DNA of 64,000 nt from contig NZ_KZ084328.1 in NCBI RefSeq assembly GCF_002093975.1, positions 125,088 through 189,087 of the forward strand, given 5' to 3'. The notes under the pieces are model-generated. The model saw nothing but the letters and a program-made list of their open reading frames with translations. It made no database searches and was not told the DNA's origin. This stretch comes from Thermoactinospora rubra. GTDB lineage: Bacteria > Actinomycetota > Actinomycetes > Streptosporangiales > Streptosporangiaceae. Below, one piece after another: positions 28,009-37,458 of this stretch (position 1 is its first letter; every line of letters starts with the position of its first letter). A program made the position numbers and the translations under genes.

Positions 28009-28656
28009 TCAGGAGCGCAGGTAGGCCAGCACCGCGAGCACCCTGCGGTGGTGGTCGGTGTCCTCGGCGTGCAGGTCGAGCTTGGCGAAGATGCTGCGGA
28101 TGTGCTTTTCGACAGCGCCGTCGCTGATGACGAGCTGCCTGCCGATGGCGGGGTTCGACTTGCCCTCGGCCATCAGCCCGAGCACCTCGCGCTCGCGCGG
28201 GGTCAGCTGGGCCAGCGGATCGTTCTTGCGCCGTCGGACCATCAACTGGGACACCACCTGCGGGTCGAAGACCGTGCCGCCGGAGGCCACGCGCCGCAGC
28301 CCCTCCAGGAACTCCTCCACGTCGACCACCCTGTCCTTCAGCAGGTAGCCGACCGCGCCGCGGGCGTCGGCGAGCAGGTCGTCGGCGTAGGAGACCTCGA
28401 CGTACTGCGACAGGATCAGCACGGGCGCCCCGGGCACGCGCCTGCGCGCCTCCACGGCCGCGCGCAGCCCCTCGTCGGTGAACGACGGCGGCATCCGCAC
28501 GTCCACCACCGAGACGTCCGGCCGGTGCCGGTCGACGGCCTCGATGAGGCCGTCGCCGTCGCCCACCGTCGCCACCACCTCGTTGCCGAACTCCTCCAGG
28601 AGCCTGACCAGGCCCTCCCTGATGAGCACGGCGTCATCGGCCACGACTACCCGCAC
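28009..28656 (-). CDS. NarL/FixJ-family response regulator
   Basis: The protein has 215 residues. The receiver domain (1-120) has the acidic pair DD in VVADDAVLIREGL, the phosphoacceptor Asp in VSVVDVRMP (about 52) and Lys in GYLLKDRV. The LuxR-type helix-turn-helix is LTPREREVLGLMAEGKSNPAIG through EKHIRSIFAKLDL. The start GTG lies inside the end of the histidine-kinase gene (10-nt overlap), so the pair is translationally coupled. It acts as a DNA-binding transcription regulator; the target genes cannot be inferred from this window. Confidence 0.95.
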   Translation of the reverse strand: MRVVVADDAVLIREGLVRLLEEFGNEVVATVGDGDGLIEAVDRHRPDVSVVDVRMPPSFTDEGLRAAVEARRRVPGAPVLILSQYVEVSYADDLLADARGAVGYLLKDRVVDVEEFLEGLRRVASGGTVFDPQVVSQLMVRRRKNDPLAQLTPREREVLGLMAEGKSNPAIGRQLVISDGAVEKHIRSIFAKLDLHAEDTDHHRRVLAVLAYLRS

Positions 28657-29894
28657 GGCACCTCCGCGACGATCATCGTCGGCCCGCCGTCGGGCGAGGT
28701 GACCGTCAGCTCGCCGTCGACGGCGCGCAGCCGGTCGGCCAGTCCGGCCAGGCCGTGTCCCTTGGCGACGTGCGCGCCGCCGACCCCATCATCCCCGATG
28801 GTGAGCAGCAGCGAGTCTCCGGTACGGCTGAGCGTGACCGAGCACATGGTGGCGCGGCTGTGCTTGGCCACGTTGGTGAGCGCCTCGGCGACCACGAAGT
28901 AGATCGTGTTCTCGACGGCCGCCTGGTAGCGCTCGGCGGTCTGGACGTCCAGCTCGACGGGCACCGTGCAGCGCCCGGCCAGCGCCGCCAGGGCCGGGGC
29001 CAGGCCCCGGTCGGTGAGGATGGGCGGGGCGATGCCGCGCGAGAGGGCGCGCAGCTCGTCCAGCGTCTCCCGGGTGGCCGCGATGGCCTCCTTGAGCGTG
29101 GCCTGCGCCGCCTCGGGGTCCTTGGCCAGCTGCCGCTGGACCCGGGACAGGTCCATCGCCAGCGAGACCAGCCGCTGCTGCGGGCCGTCGTGGATGTCGC
29201 GCTCCAGCTTGCGCAGCGCGGCGGCCTCGGCCGACACGGCGGCGGCCCGCCCCTGGGCCAGGTCGTCGATGCGCTCCTGCATCTCGGCGACGCGGGTCAG
29301 CAGCACCCGGCCGAACCCGGCGCGCAGCACGGCCGCCCCGCGCACGAGGTGCGGCATGACCATCAGCGAGATCAGGCCGAGCACGACGTAGAAGACCGAG
29401 TTCACCAGGTAGCCCTCGCCGATGCCCAGCAGCTCGGGCAGCTCGACGTAGTGCGGGATGCGTGAGAGGACGATGCCGTAGATCGGGTACGTCAGCGTCC
29501 CCAGGGTGATCGCCCACGCCACCAGGGTGAGCACGAAGGAGATCAGCGCCAGCGGGAACACCACGATGCCGTGCAGCAGGTCCAGCCAGGACTGGCCGCT
29601 GGTCAGGGGGTTGGCCAGGCGCCGCAGCCAGCCCGCGCCCGCCGGCAGGGCTCGGTAGCGGGGACGCACGGCCGGGCGGCCGAGAACCTCCGACAGCCAT
29701 CCCCGCTCGGCGTCGGCGAACCCGCGCGCCATGAGCAGGGTGCCGCCCAGCAGCGGCACGCCGATCCAGACCACGACCGTGCCCACGCCTGCGCTGAAGC
29801 CGGCCAGCAGCAGGACGAAGCTCAGCAGGGCCGTCGGGAAGCCGACGATCAGGTAGCGCGTGTCAAGCAGGAGTTGTCTCATCCGGGGGTGCAT
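28647..29894 (-). CDS. Sensor histidine kinase, HisKA_3 type
   Basis: The protein has 415 residues. The N-terminal about 200 residues contain two pairs of membrane helices around a loop with RYRALPAGAG, matching the putative sensor domain often found in actinobacterial NarX-like kinases. The dimerisation/phosphoacceptor region has the H-box LERDIHDGPQQRLV (His about 245), then the N-box EALTNVAKHS and the G-box IGDDGVGGA with GHGLAGLADRL. ATG 29894 is preceded by GGAGG only two bases away, so ATG 29882 remains possible. The signal is unknown, and the partner regulator overlaps its 3' end. Confidence 0.94.
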   Translation of the reverse strand: MHPRMRQLLLDTRYLIVGFPTALLSFVLLLAGFSAGVGTVVVWIGVPLLGGTLLMARGFADAERGWLSEVLGRPAVRPRYRALPAGAGWLRRLANPLTSGQSWLDLLHGIVVFPLALISFVLTLVAWAITLGTLTYPIYGIVLSRIPHYVELPELLGIGEGYLVNSVFYVVLGLISLMVMPHLVRGAAVLRAGFGRVLLTRVAEMQERIDDLAQGRAAAVSAEAAALRKLERDIHDGPQQRLVSLAMDLSRVQRQLAKDPEAAQATLKEAIAATRETLDELRALSRGIAPPILTDRGLAPALAALAGRCTVPVELDVQTAERYQAAVENTIYFVVAEALTNVAKHSRATMCSVTLSRTGDSLLLTIGDDGVGGAHVAKGHGLAGLADRLRAVDGELTVTSPDGGPTMIVAEVPCG

Positions 29895-30051
29895 GGCCTC
29901 CACGCTAAGCGCCGCTCCGCGTCCTGATCGACCCGGTGCGCAGGTGTACGGGGGTAGGGCTGCCCCTACCCCCGCGGGTGGGGGACCCGCGAGGTGAAGA
30001 CGGGTGTCCGCGTCACTGTGGCGCGGCGGCCCGGTCGGCAGCCTGGAACCC

Positions 30052-31320
30052 ATGACTCACGCCCCCGCCCTCCACCGCGTCTCCGGCAGCGCGCCCGGTC
30101 GCGCCCCCGCCGCCGGGACGCGCCGCGACCCCTTCGTCGACCTGCTGAGGGTCTTCGGCATGGCCCTGGTGGTGCTGCAGCACTGGTCGATCCCGGTGCT
30201 GAGCTACGACGGGGCCCGCCTGGCGACCGGCAACGCCCTGGCCATGCCCGGCGTGTGGGTGGTGACCTGGGTGAGCCAGGTCATGCCGCTGGTCTTCTTC
30301 GCCGGCGGCGCCGCCAACCTCATCAGCCTGCGGCGGGCGCCCGGCACGGCCCCGATGTGGCTGGCCTCGCGCCTGCGCCGGCTGACCTGGCCGCTGCTGC
30401 CGCTGGCGGCGGTGTGGATCCCGCTCCCCCAGCTGCTGGCCGAGCTCGGCGTGCCCGCGCAGCCGCTGGAGACCGGCTCGCGGCTGACCGGCCAGCTGCT
30501 GTGGTTCCTGGCCGTCTACCTCGTCGCCGTCACGGCCACGCCGTACCTGGCCGGGCTGCACGAGCGGTACGGCTGGCGGGTCCCGGCCGTCCTGGGCGCG
30601 GGCGCGGTGGCCGTGGATGTGGCGCGCTTCGCCACGGGCGCGGAGGCGCTGGGTTACGCCAACATCGTCTTCGTCTGGCTGGCGGTGCACCAGCTGGGCT
30701 TCCTGTACGCCGACGGGCGCCTGCGCCGCCCGGGGCTGACGGCCCTGCTGGGGTACGGCTCCGCCGCGCTGCTGGTGGCGTTCGGCCCCTACCCGGGCAG
30801 CATGATCGGCCTGCCGGGGGCGGAGATCTCCAACATGGCGCCGCCCACGCTGGCGATGCTGGCCGTCGCCTTCGGCCAGGTCGGGCTGGCCACGCTGCTG
30901 CGGCCGTGGCTGCTGCGCCTGCCCACGGGGCGCGTGGTGGCCTGGGCGGGGCCCCGGATGATGACGGTCTACCTGTGGCACATGCCCGCGCTGTTCGCCG
31001 TCACCGGGGTGGTCGTGGTGGTGCTGGGGGTGGACACCCCGGCGCCGGGCGGCCCGCTGTGGCTGCTGGGCTGGCCGCTGTGGCTGGGCCTGCTGGGCCT
31101 GGTCATGTGGCCGCTGCTGCGTGCCTTCTCGCGCTTTGAGGAGCCGCCGGCGCTGCCGTACGGGCGGATGGGCCGGCGCGGCGCGCTCGCGGCGGCGGGG
31201 CTGGCGGGCGGCGGGCTGCTCACGCTGACCGTGGCCGGCTTCGCTCCGGGGGCGGCGCCCATCCTCGGGACGCTGGCCGTGCTGGGCGGGCTGCTGCTGA
31301 CCGTCCCCCGGGCGGCCTGA
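30052..31320 (+). CDS. Acyltransferase-3-family membrane protein
   Basis: The protein has 422 residues with about ten or eleven membrane helices. The opening RRDPFVDLLRVFGMALVVLQHW carries the R..(D)..R..(H) pattern of acyltransferase-3 proteins, which move acyl groups onto sugars, antibiotics or envelope polymers. PLVFFAGGAANLISL resembles the second conserved helix. A longer version from GTG 30004 is possible, but ATG 30052 gives a normal cytoplasmic N-terminus. The gene is divergent from the kinase gene and ends 3 nt before the convergent DUF4344 gene. The substrate is unknown. Confidence 0.88.
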   Translation: MTHAPALHRVSGSAPGRAPAAGTRRDPFVDLLRVFGMALVVLQHWSIPVLSYDGARLATGNALAMPGVWVVTWVSQVMPLVFFAGGAANLISLRRAPGTAPMWLASRLRRLTWPLLPLAAVWIPLPQLLAELGVPAQPLETGSRLTGQLLWFLAVYLVAVTATPYLAGLHERYGWRVPAVLGAGAVAVDVARFATGAEALGYANIVFVWLAVHQLGFLYADGRLRRPGLTALLGYGSAALLVAFGPYPGSMIGLPGAEISNMAPPTLAMLAVAFGQVGLATLLRPWLLRLPTGRVVAWAGPRMMTVYLWHMPALFAVTGVVVVVLGVDTPAPGGPLWLLGWPLWLGLLGLVMWPLLRAFSRFEEPPALPYGRMGRRGALAAAGLAGGGLLTLTVAGFAPGAAPILGTLAVLGGLLLTVPRAA

Positions 31321-31323
31321 GCG

Positions 31324-32247
31324 TCAGCGCGTCGGCGCCCCTGAGTGACCGGGCACAGACGGGCCGGGCACAGAGGCGCCGGAAACCGACGGGCCGGGCG
31401 TGGGCGGCCCGTCCTTCATGACCGGCTGCAGCAGCCTGGCCCAGGCCCCGGCCATCCGCTCGTACTCCGCCTCGCACCCCTGCGCCCGGTCCACCGGCAG
31501 CAGCCGGTCGGAGACGAGCGGCAGAAAGGCGTTGTGGTCGGAGCCGTACAGGTAGCACATGACGTTGTAGTAGCGCTGGGAGCTCAGCGAGTGGCTGTCG
31601 GCGAAGGCGGAGCGGTCCAGCCGGCCCTTCTCCTCCATGCGCGCCAGCCGCCCCCAGACGTCCATCATGGCGATGACGCCGGTGTAGTTCCCGCTCTCCT
31701 CGGCCTGGGCGATGAGCACCAGGGCCGACAGCTGGTCGACGGCGTCCTCCTCCCGACCGGTGACCGGCAGGTCGTACAGGTCGATCAGGGCGTGGCCGAA
31801 CTCGTGGTAGAAGATGCCGTTGAGGGTGCCGACCACGGCCTCCTCGGCGTCCCGCGCGCCGGACCGCCCGCCCAGCAGCTCCTCCAGGAACGGCACCATT
31901 TCGTAGCACATGGTGATCGACTTGTCGTCGGAGTTGTAGAAGGCGTTGACCGTGCCGCACTGCTCGGCGACGATCCGCACGTCCCGCGGCGGGACGAAGG
32001 CGTCGTTGGCGACCCTCGCCCAGCCCTGGAGCAGCTCGTGGTCCTTCATGAGCCACTCCGCGGGGCGCAGCCTCCTGTCCTTGGCCTTGACGTAGGCGGC
32101 GGTGAAGCGGAAGGCCCCCGTGGACAGGCTCGGGGCGGACGGGCCCGGGGCGGGGCTCGCGCCCGGCGCCGTCACCAGGCGCAGCCCCGCCGTACCGCAC
32201 GCGGACGCGAGGGCGAGCACGACAACCACCGAGAGTATCGACTTCAT
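31324..32247 (-). CDS. Lipoprotein with HEFGH metallopeptidase motif (DUF4344-like)
   Basis: The protein has 307 residues. The signal peptide ends in LASAC, a lipobox, so it is a surface lipoprotein. The zinc-binding HEXXH motif is seen in GIFYHEFGHALIDLYDLP (about 150-167), followed by a run with DQLSALVLI where a further ligand may lie. EQCGTVNAFYNSDDKSITMCYE is the conserved segment before the motif in DUF4344 putative metallopeptidases. The last about 25 residues are a Pro/Ser/Gly repeat (PGPSVSGASVPGPSVPG). Protease activity is inferred from the motif only. Confidence 0.82.
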   Translation of the reverse strand: MKSILSVVVVLALASACGTAGLRLVTAPGASPAPGPSAPSLSTGAFRFTAAYVKAKDRRLRPAEWLMKDHELLQGWARVANDAFVPPRDVRIVAEQCGTVNAFYNSDDKSITMCYEMVPFLEELLGGRSGARDAEEAVVGTLNGIFYHEFGHALIDLYDLPVTGREEDAVDQLSALVLIAQAEESGNYTGVIAMMDVWGRLARMEEKGRLDRSAFADSHSLSSQRYYNVMCYLYGSDHNAFLPLVSDRLLPVDRAQGCEAEYERMAGAWARLLQPVMKDGPPTPGPSVSGASVPGPSVPGHSGAPTR

Positions 32248-32318
32248 GACTCTATGGAACCAAAGGCCGGTCGCGGCGCACTGACCGGGGGCTGTGGAGT
32301 CGGTGAGATTATGGAAAG

Positions 32319-34823
32319 GTGAGTCAGCTCCTCATCGACCGACTGCCGGATGACGTCGACGCCTCCCCCGACGAGATCTTCGAAGCCTTCTCCCAGTGGA
32401 ACTCCGAGCGGGGGCTGACGCTGTATCCGGCCCAGGAGGAGGCGCTCATCGAGGTGGTGTCGGGCAGCAACCTGATCCTGGCCACCCCCACCGGGTCGGG
32501 CAAGTCGCTGGTCGCCGCCGGGGCGCACTTCACGGCGCTGACCCGCGACCAGCGCACCTTCTACACCGCGCCGATCAAGGCGCTGGTGTCGGAGAAGTTC
32601 TTCGACCTGTGCGCGATGTTCGGCACCGAGAACGTCGGCATGATGACCGGCGACGCGAGCGTCAACGCCGGGGCGCCCGTGATCTGCTGCACCGCCGAGA
32701 TCCTGGCCAACCTGGCGCTGCGCGACGGCGAGCGGGCCGACGTGCACCAGGTCGTGATGGACGAGTTCCACTTCTACGCCGAGCCCGACCGGGGCTGGGC
32801 CTGGCAGGTGCCGCTGCTGGAGCTGCCGCAGGCGCAGTTCGTCCTCATGTCGGCCACGCTCGGCGACGTCGGCATGTTCGAGCGGGACCTCACCCGGCGC
32901 ACCGGGCGGCCGACCGCCGTCGTCAAGCACGCCGAGCGGCCGGTGCCGCTGGTGTACTCCTACCGCATGACGCCCCTGCACGAGACGCTGGAGGAGATGC
33001 TCAGCACCGGGCAGGCGCCGGTCTACGTCGTGCACTTCACGCAGGCGGCCGCGATGGAGCGCGCGCAGGCGCTGATGAGCCTCAACATGTGCACCAAGGC
33101 CGAGAAGGAGGCCATCGCCGCCCTCATCGGCAACTTCCGGTTCACCACGCGGTTCGGCCAGGCCCTGTCGCGTCTGGTACGGCACGGCATCGGCGTCCAC
33201 CACGCCGGGATGCTGCCCAAGTACCGCCGGCTGGTGGAACGGCTGGCGCAGGCCGGGCTGCTCAAGGTCATCTGCGGCACCGACACCCTCGGCGTGGGCG
33301 TCAACGTGCCCATCAGGACGGTGCTGTTCACGGCGCTGTCGAAGTTCGACGGCAGCAAGGTGCGCCGCCTGCGGGCCCGCGAGTTCCACCAGATCGCCGG
33401 CCGCGCGGGACGGGCCGGCTTCGACACGATCGGCTACGTGGCCTGCCAGGCGCCCGAGCACGAGATCGAGAACGCCCGCGCGCTGGCCAAGATCGGCGAC
33501 GACCCGAAGCGGCGGCGCGGCTACGCGCGCAAGAAGCCGCCGGAGGGCTTCGTCGGCTGGAACGAGGAGACCTTCCGCAAGCTCCAGGAGGCCGAGCCCG
33601 AGCCGCTGAACTCGCGGTTCAAGGTCAGCAACGCGATGCTGCTGGCCGTCATCAACCGGCCGGGCGACTGCTTCCAGGCGATGAAGAAGCTGCTGACCGA
33701 CAACCACGAGGACCGCAGGTGGCAGCGGCGGCACATCAGCCAGGCCATCGCCATCTACCGCTCGCTGCTCGCGGGCGGCATCGTCGAGCAGCTGAAGGAG
33801 CCCGACGAGCACGGCCGCCGCGCCCGGCTGACGATCCAGCTGCAGGAGGACTTCGCGCTCAACCAGGCGCTGTCGACCTTCGCGCTGGCCGCCATGGAGC
33901 TGCTCGACCGCGACTCGCCGACCTACGCGCTGGACATGGTCTCGATCGTGGAGTCCATCCTGGAGGACCCGCGCCCGATCCTGTCGGCCCAGCTGAAGAA
34001 GGCCCGCGCCGAGGCCGTGGCGCAGATGAAGGCCGACGGCATCGAGTACGAGGAGCGCATGGAGCTGCTGACCGAGGTCATGTATCCCATGCCGCTGGAG
34101 GACCTGCTGCTGGGGGCCTACGAGACCTACCGGCGCGGCCACCCGTGGGTGGCCGACTACACCGTCAGCCCCAAGTCGGTCATCCGCGACATGTACGAGC
34201 GGTCGATGACCTTCACCGAGTACATCGCCTTCTACGAGCTGCAGCGCTCGGAGGGCACGGTGCTGCGCTACCTGGCCGACGGCTACCGGACGCTCAGCCG
34301 TACCATCCCCGAGCACCTGAAGACCGAGGACCTCGTCGACCTCATCGAGTGGCTCGGCGAGCTGGTCCGCCAGGTCGACTCCTCGCTCATCGACGAGTGG
34401 GAGAAGCTGGCCAACCCGGCCGCGGCGCTGGAGCGGGCCGAGGAGGAGCTGGAGACCAAGGTCCGGCCCGTCACCGGCAACCCGCGGGCGTTCCGGGTGC
34501 TGGTGCGCAACGCCATGTTCCGCCTGGTGGAGCTGTGCGCGCTGGAGAAGGAGGAGGAGCTGGCCGAGCTCGCCCCCGACGTCGACTGGCCGGCCGCGCT
34601 CGACGCCTACTACGAGGAGCACGAGGAGATCGGCACCGGGCCGGACGCCCGCGGGCCCGCCCTGCTGCGGATCACGGAGGAGGACGGGATCTGGCGGGTG
34701 CGCCAGGTGATCCTCGACCCGGCGGGCGACGGCGACTGGGGCATCGACGCGGAGGTCGACCTGGCCGCCTCGGACGAGGAGGGCCGGGCCGTGCTGCGGG
34801 TGCTCGGCCTCAACCGGCTCTGA
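32319..34823 (+). CDS. Ski2-like DEAD/DEAH helicase with DUF3516 C-terminus
   Basis: The protein has 834 residues. Helicase motifs are LATPTGSGKSLVAAG (Walker A, about 50-64), TAPIKALVSEK, DEFHFY (DEAD-box variant), MSATLGD, and in the second RecA lobe GVHHAGMLPKYR, GTDTLGVGVNVP and QIAGRAGRAGF. These match Ski2/Mtr4-type RNA helicases. The C-terminal half (from about 400) is the actinobacterial DUF3516 extension, largely helical. The enzyme probably unwinds structured RNA in the cytoplasm. GTG 32319 follows GGAAAG directly, an unusually tight ribosome site. No exoribonuclease partner is encoded next to it. Confidence 0.93.
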   Translation: MSQLLIDRLPDDVDASPDEIFEAFSQWNSERGLTLYPAQEEALIEVVSGSNLILATPTGSGKSLVAAGAHFTALTRDQRTFYTAPIKALVSEKFFDLCAMFGTENVGMMTGDASVNAGAPVICCTAEILANLALRDGERADVHQVVMDEFHFYAEPDRGWAWQVPLLELPQAQFVLMSATLGDVGMFERDLTRRTGRPTAVVKHAERPVPLVYSYRMTPLHETLEEMLSTGQAPVYVVHFTQAAAMERAQALMSLNMCTKAEKEAIAALIGNFRFTTRFGQALSRLVRHGIGVHHAGMLPKYRRLVERLAQAGLLKVICGTDTLGVGVNVPIRTVLFTALSKFDGSKVRRLRAREFHQIAGRAGRAGFDTIGYVACQAPEHEIENARALAKIGDDPKRRRGYARKKPPEGFVGWNEETFRKLQEAEPEPLNSRFKVSNAMLLAVINRPGDCFQAMKKLLTDNHEDRRWQRRHISQAIAIYRSLLAGGIVEQLKEPDEHGRRARLTIQLQEDFALNQALSTFALAAMELLDRDSPTYALDMVSIVESILEDPRPILSAQLKKARAEAVAQMKADGIEYEERMELLTEVMYPMPLEDLLLGAYETYRRGHPWVADYTVSPKSVIRDMYERSMTFTEYIAFYELQRSEGTVLRYLADGYRTLSRTIPEHLKTEDLVDLIEWLGELVRQVDSSLIDEWEKLANPAAALERAEEELETKVRPVTGNPRAFRVLVRNAMFRLVELCALEKEEELAELAPDVDWPAALDAYYEEHEEIGTGPDARGPALLRITEEDGIWRVRQVILDPAGDGDWGIDAEVDLAASDEEGRAVLRVLGLNRL

Positions 34824-34856
34824 CCCGCCGACCCGGCCCCGACGCACCGGCACGGC

Positions 34857-36686
34857 TCAGCCGTTCCTGAGGCGGTCGCCGGACGGCTCGGACCACCACA
34901 CGCCCCGGCCGTGCGTCAGGCCGGGGAGCGCCCGCTGGACCTCGTGGACGCGGCGGGCCGGGATCTCCCCGCGCACCAGCCAGCCGTCCGGCCGCGCCTC
35001 GGTCTCGGCGAGGTCGGCCCGCAGGGCGGCCAGGCGCGTGGCGACCTGGCTGAGCACATCGCGCGGGATCTCCAGCTCGAAGCGGTGGAACGGCTCGTAC
35101 ACCCGCGTACCGGCCGCCTGCAGCGCCCACCGCAGCACCCGCCGCGTGCGGGTGCGGAAGTGGCCGGCCGTGCTCACCGGCGCGGCGAACCCGCACCGGG
35201 TGAGCGTCACCACGACGTCCGTCACCGGCCAGCCGCGCAGCCCCGAGCGCAGCTCCGGCTCCACGGACTCCTCGATCGCCCGGTGAAAGGCGAGCGGCAG
35301 CGCGCCGAGCTCGACCTCCAGCCGGTAGGTCAGCCCGCTTCCCCGCTCGCCGGGCTCGACCCGCAGCCCGACGGTGGCCCACTCGTCGTTGCGGCCGTGC
35401 CTGACGATCTCCTGGACCGCCTCGCCCACCCCCGCGGGGCGCTCCAGGAAGACCGGGCTGCTGGGCCGGAAGTCGGCTTCGACGCCGAAGTCCCTGGCCA
35501 GGGTCTCGGCGATGACCTCCTTTTGCACCTCGCCGTACAGCAGGACGGAGGTGCGGCCGTCGGCCAGCGTCCGGGTGCCGATGAACGGGTCCTGCTCGGC
35601 CAGCGCGGCCAGCGCGGCGTGCAGGGCGCCCTCCTGCCCCGGCCGGCGCGGGGTGACGACCGTCTCCAGGACGGGCGGCGGGAAGTGCGCGCGCTCCCCC
35701 GGCTCCGGCGGGCTGCCGACCCGGTCGCCGACGCGGACCCGGGGCACGCCCCACACCTTGGCGATGTCGCCGGCCGTGGCCGTCGTCGCCCGCGAGCCGA
35801 CGACCTGGACGGCCGTGGGGCGCGCGCCGTACTCCTCGCCGCCGCGGAAGAACGCCGCCGGGCGGCGCGGGCGCAGCGTGCCGGAGTGCAGGCGCACGTA
35901 GGCGACCTTCTCCCCGGAGGGCGTCCGCTCGATCGCGAAGACCGTGCCGCCCTTGCGCGAGCCGCCGCCGGCCGGCAGAAGCGGGATGGCCTCCAGCAGG
36001 TGCTCCACGCCCGCCCCGGTGAGCGCGGAGCCGAACAGCACGGGATGGAGGACGGCGTCGCGGCACTGGGCGGCCAGCGCCCGCCGTACCCGCTCCGGAT
36101 CGGGGGCGCGGCCCTCCACGAGGGCCTGGAGCAGGTCGTCGTCGTGCTCGGCGAGCAGCTCGGGGTCCGGCGGGACGGGCCTGGCGCGCGCCCGCGGCGT
36201 GCCGAGCCCGTCCACCGTCGTCAGGGGCATGGCGTACGGCGTCAGCCACCGGCGGATGTCCGCCAGCAGGCCGGCCTCGCGGGCCCCGGTGCGGTCGGCC
36301 TTGTTGACGAAGATCAGCGTGGGCAGCCGCAGCCGCTTGAGGATCCGCATCAGGACGCGGGTGTGCGGCTGGACGCCCTCGACGGCCGACAGCACGAGGA
36401 TCGCGCCGTCGAGCACGCCGAGGGCGCGCTCCACCTCGGCCACGAAGTCGGTGTGGCCGGGCGTGTCGATCAGGTTGACCTGGAGGCCGCCCAGCGTGAA
36501 GGCGGCCACCGCGGTGCGGATGGTGATGCCCCGGCGGCGTTCGATCGCGCCGGAGTCGGTCTGGGTGCTGCCGTCGTCGACGCTGCCCAGGCGGGTAATC
36601 GCGCCGGTGTCGAACAGCAGCCGCTCAGTGAGGCTGGTCTTGCCCGCGTCGACGTGCGCGAGGATGCCGATGTTCAGGGTCTGCAT
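34857..36686 (-). CDS. Tet(M)/Otr(A)-like ribosomal protection GTPase
   Basis: The protein has 609 residues, close to the 640 of TetM-type proteins and shorter than EF-G. GTPase motifs are G1 AHVDAGKTSLTE, G2 RRRGITIRTA, G3 DTPGHTDF and G4 NKADRTGA. The later domains (ending near the RGEIPARRVHEVQRALPGLT segment) match the ribosomal protection family. Such proteins displace tetracycline from the ribosome, but many actinobacterial homologs are chromosomal with unproven resistance. GC and codon use match the neighbours, so recent acquisition is not indicated. Its own ribosome site is weak; a short leader ORF with a strong site overlaps its start. Confidence 0.9.
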   Translation of the reverse strand: MQTLNIGILAHVDAGKTSLTERLLFDTGAITRLGSVDDGSTQTDSGAIERRRGITIRTAVAAFTLGGLQVNLIDTPGHTDFVAEVERALGVLDGAILVLSAVEGVQPHTRVLMRILKRLRLPTLIFVNKADRTGAREAGLLADIRRWLTPYAMPLTTVDGLGTPRARARPVPPDPELLAEHDDDLLQALVEGRAPDPERVRRALAAQCRDAVLHPVLFGSALTGAGVEHLLEAIPLLPAGGGSRKGGTVFAIERTPSGEKVAYVRLHSGTLRPRRPAAFFRGGEEYGARPTAVQVVGSRATTATAGDIAKVWGVPRVRVGDRVGSPPEPGERAHFPPPVLETVVTPRRPGQEGALHAALAALAEQDPFIGTRTLADGRTSVLLYGEVQKEVIAETLARDFGVEADFRPSSPVFLERPAGVGEAVQEIVRHGRNDEWATVGLRVEPGERGSGLTYRLEVELGALPLAFHRAIEESVEPELRSGLRGWPVTDVVVTLTRCGFAAPVSTAGHFRTRTRRVLRWALQAAGTRVYEPFHRFELEIPRDVLSQVATRLAALRADLAETEARPDGWLVRGEIPARRVHEVQRALPGLTHGRGVWWSEPSGDRLRNG

Positions 36687-36753
36687 GCGTGGGGAAGCCC
36701 TCGAGAACTCTCGTGCCGGTGAGGTGCTGGGAGTTGCCGAGAACCCGCCGCAT
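36625..36753 (-). CDS. Putative 42-residue leader ORF overlapping the ribosomal protection gene start
   Basis: ATG 36753 has a strong ribosome site (GAGAGGGGAG, about seven bases upstream), better than that of the main gene. The ORF runs 42 codons (MRRVLGNSQHLTGTRVLEGF...) and overlaps the first 62 bases of the tet(M)-like gene in another frame. The peptide has no recognised domain. It may act in attenuation or coupling, as known for tet(M) leaders; this is inference from position. Confidence 0.45.
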   Translation of the reverse strand: MRRVLGNSQHLTGTRVLEGFPTHADPEHRHPRARRRGQDQPH

Positions 36754-36838
36754 CGCGTGCTCCCCTCTCGTCGACGGTCGGTGCGCGCGCCATCCTGCCA
36801 CCGGGGATCGGGCGCGGGCCAGCGAATTTACCGGATGC

Positions 36839-37444
36839 TCAACCGCAGGCGGCGATGTCGCAGATCTTGGCGAGCATCGTGCGCGCGTCCCTGGTCTGCC
36901 GGGCGAAGTCCCGCTGGGAGGGTTTGCCCCACTCGCCGCCCTGGGTGTAGAGGACGAGCGCGTTGCCCTTGCGGGCGACGACGGCGCGCTCGCCGCCGAC
37001 GCCGGGCTTCTTGCCCCAGTACGCCTGGCCGGTGACGGCCAGCGCCTCGTCGCCGAGGGGCAGGCGCCTGCCGGAGTACCGGTAGGTGTGGCTGCCGGAG
37101 TCCTTCTGGACGGCGCACCTGCGCAGGTCCGCGCGCAGGGCGGCGAGGGCATCGCGGGCGGCGGCGGCCGAGCCGTACAGGACGACCTGCTCGGCCTTGG
37201 AGAAGTCGGGCACGGCGGTGTAGACGACGGTCTTGGCGGCCGTCCTGCCCCGCTGGGCCAGGCGCCCGGTGTCGCAGGGGTTGACCACGAGCCGGGCGCC
37301 GGTCTTGGCGCTGACGCTCCAGCTGGTCTCGGGGTTGTCGTCCTTGGTGGCCGCGGCCTTCTCGTACAGGAGGAAGCCCTGGGGGATGCCGCCCGTCAGC
37401 GACGCGGCGAGGGTGACGAAAAGGAATATCTTCACCTTGATCAT
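36839..37444 (-). CDS. Secreted protein, possibly PknH_C-like sensor domain
   Basis: The protein has 201 residues. The N-terminal about 20 residues (MIKVKIFLFVTLAASLTGG) form an export signal or membrane anchor. The remainder is an extracellular domain with four cysteines (about 57, 110, 194 and 200), consistent with two disulfides. The pattern (NPCDTGRLAQRGR, TYRYSGRRLPLGDEA, ending near a KICDIAACG tail) resembles PknH-type extracellular sensor domains found alone in actinobacterial secreted proteins. Function is unknown. It is divergent from the DUF2087 gene, with only 14 nt between starts, so promoters must overlap the coding ends. Confidence 0.7.
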   Translation of the reverse strand: MIKVKIFLFVTLAASLTGGIPQGFLLYEKAAATKDDNPETSWSVSAKTGARLVVNPCDTGRLAQRGRTAAKTVVYTAVPDFSKAEQVVLYGSAAAARDALAALRADLRRCAVQKDSGSHTYRYSGRRLPLGDEALAVTGQAYWGKKPGVGGERAVVARKGNALVLYTQGGEWGKPSQRDFARQTRDARTMLAKICDIAACG

Positions 37445-37458
37445 GTTGCCAAAATGGA

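Noticed and set aside
32244..34853. A long minus-strand frame opposite the helicase
   Set aside because: It is an antisense shadow: the plus strand holds all helicase motifs, and the minus frame is Gln/Arg/His-rich without domains.
34857..36686. Recent acquisition of a tetracycline resistance gene
   Set aside because: Codon use and GC match neighbours and no mobile element is adjacent. Homologs like this are ordinary in actinobacterial chromosomes, so resistance is not claimed.
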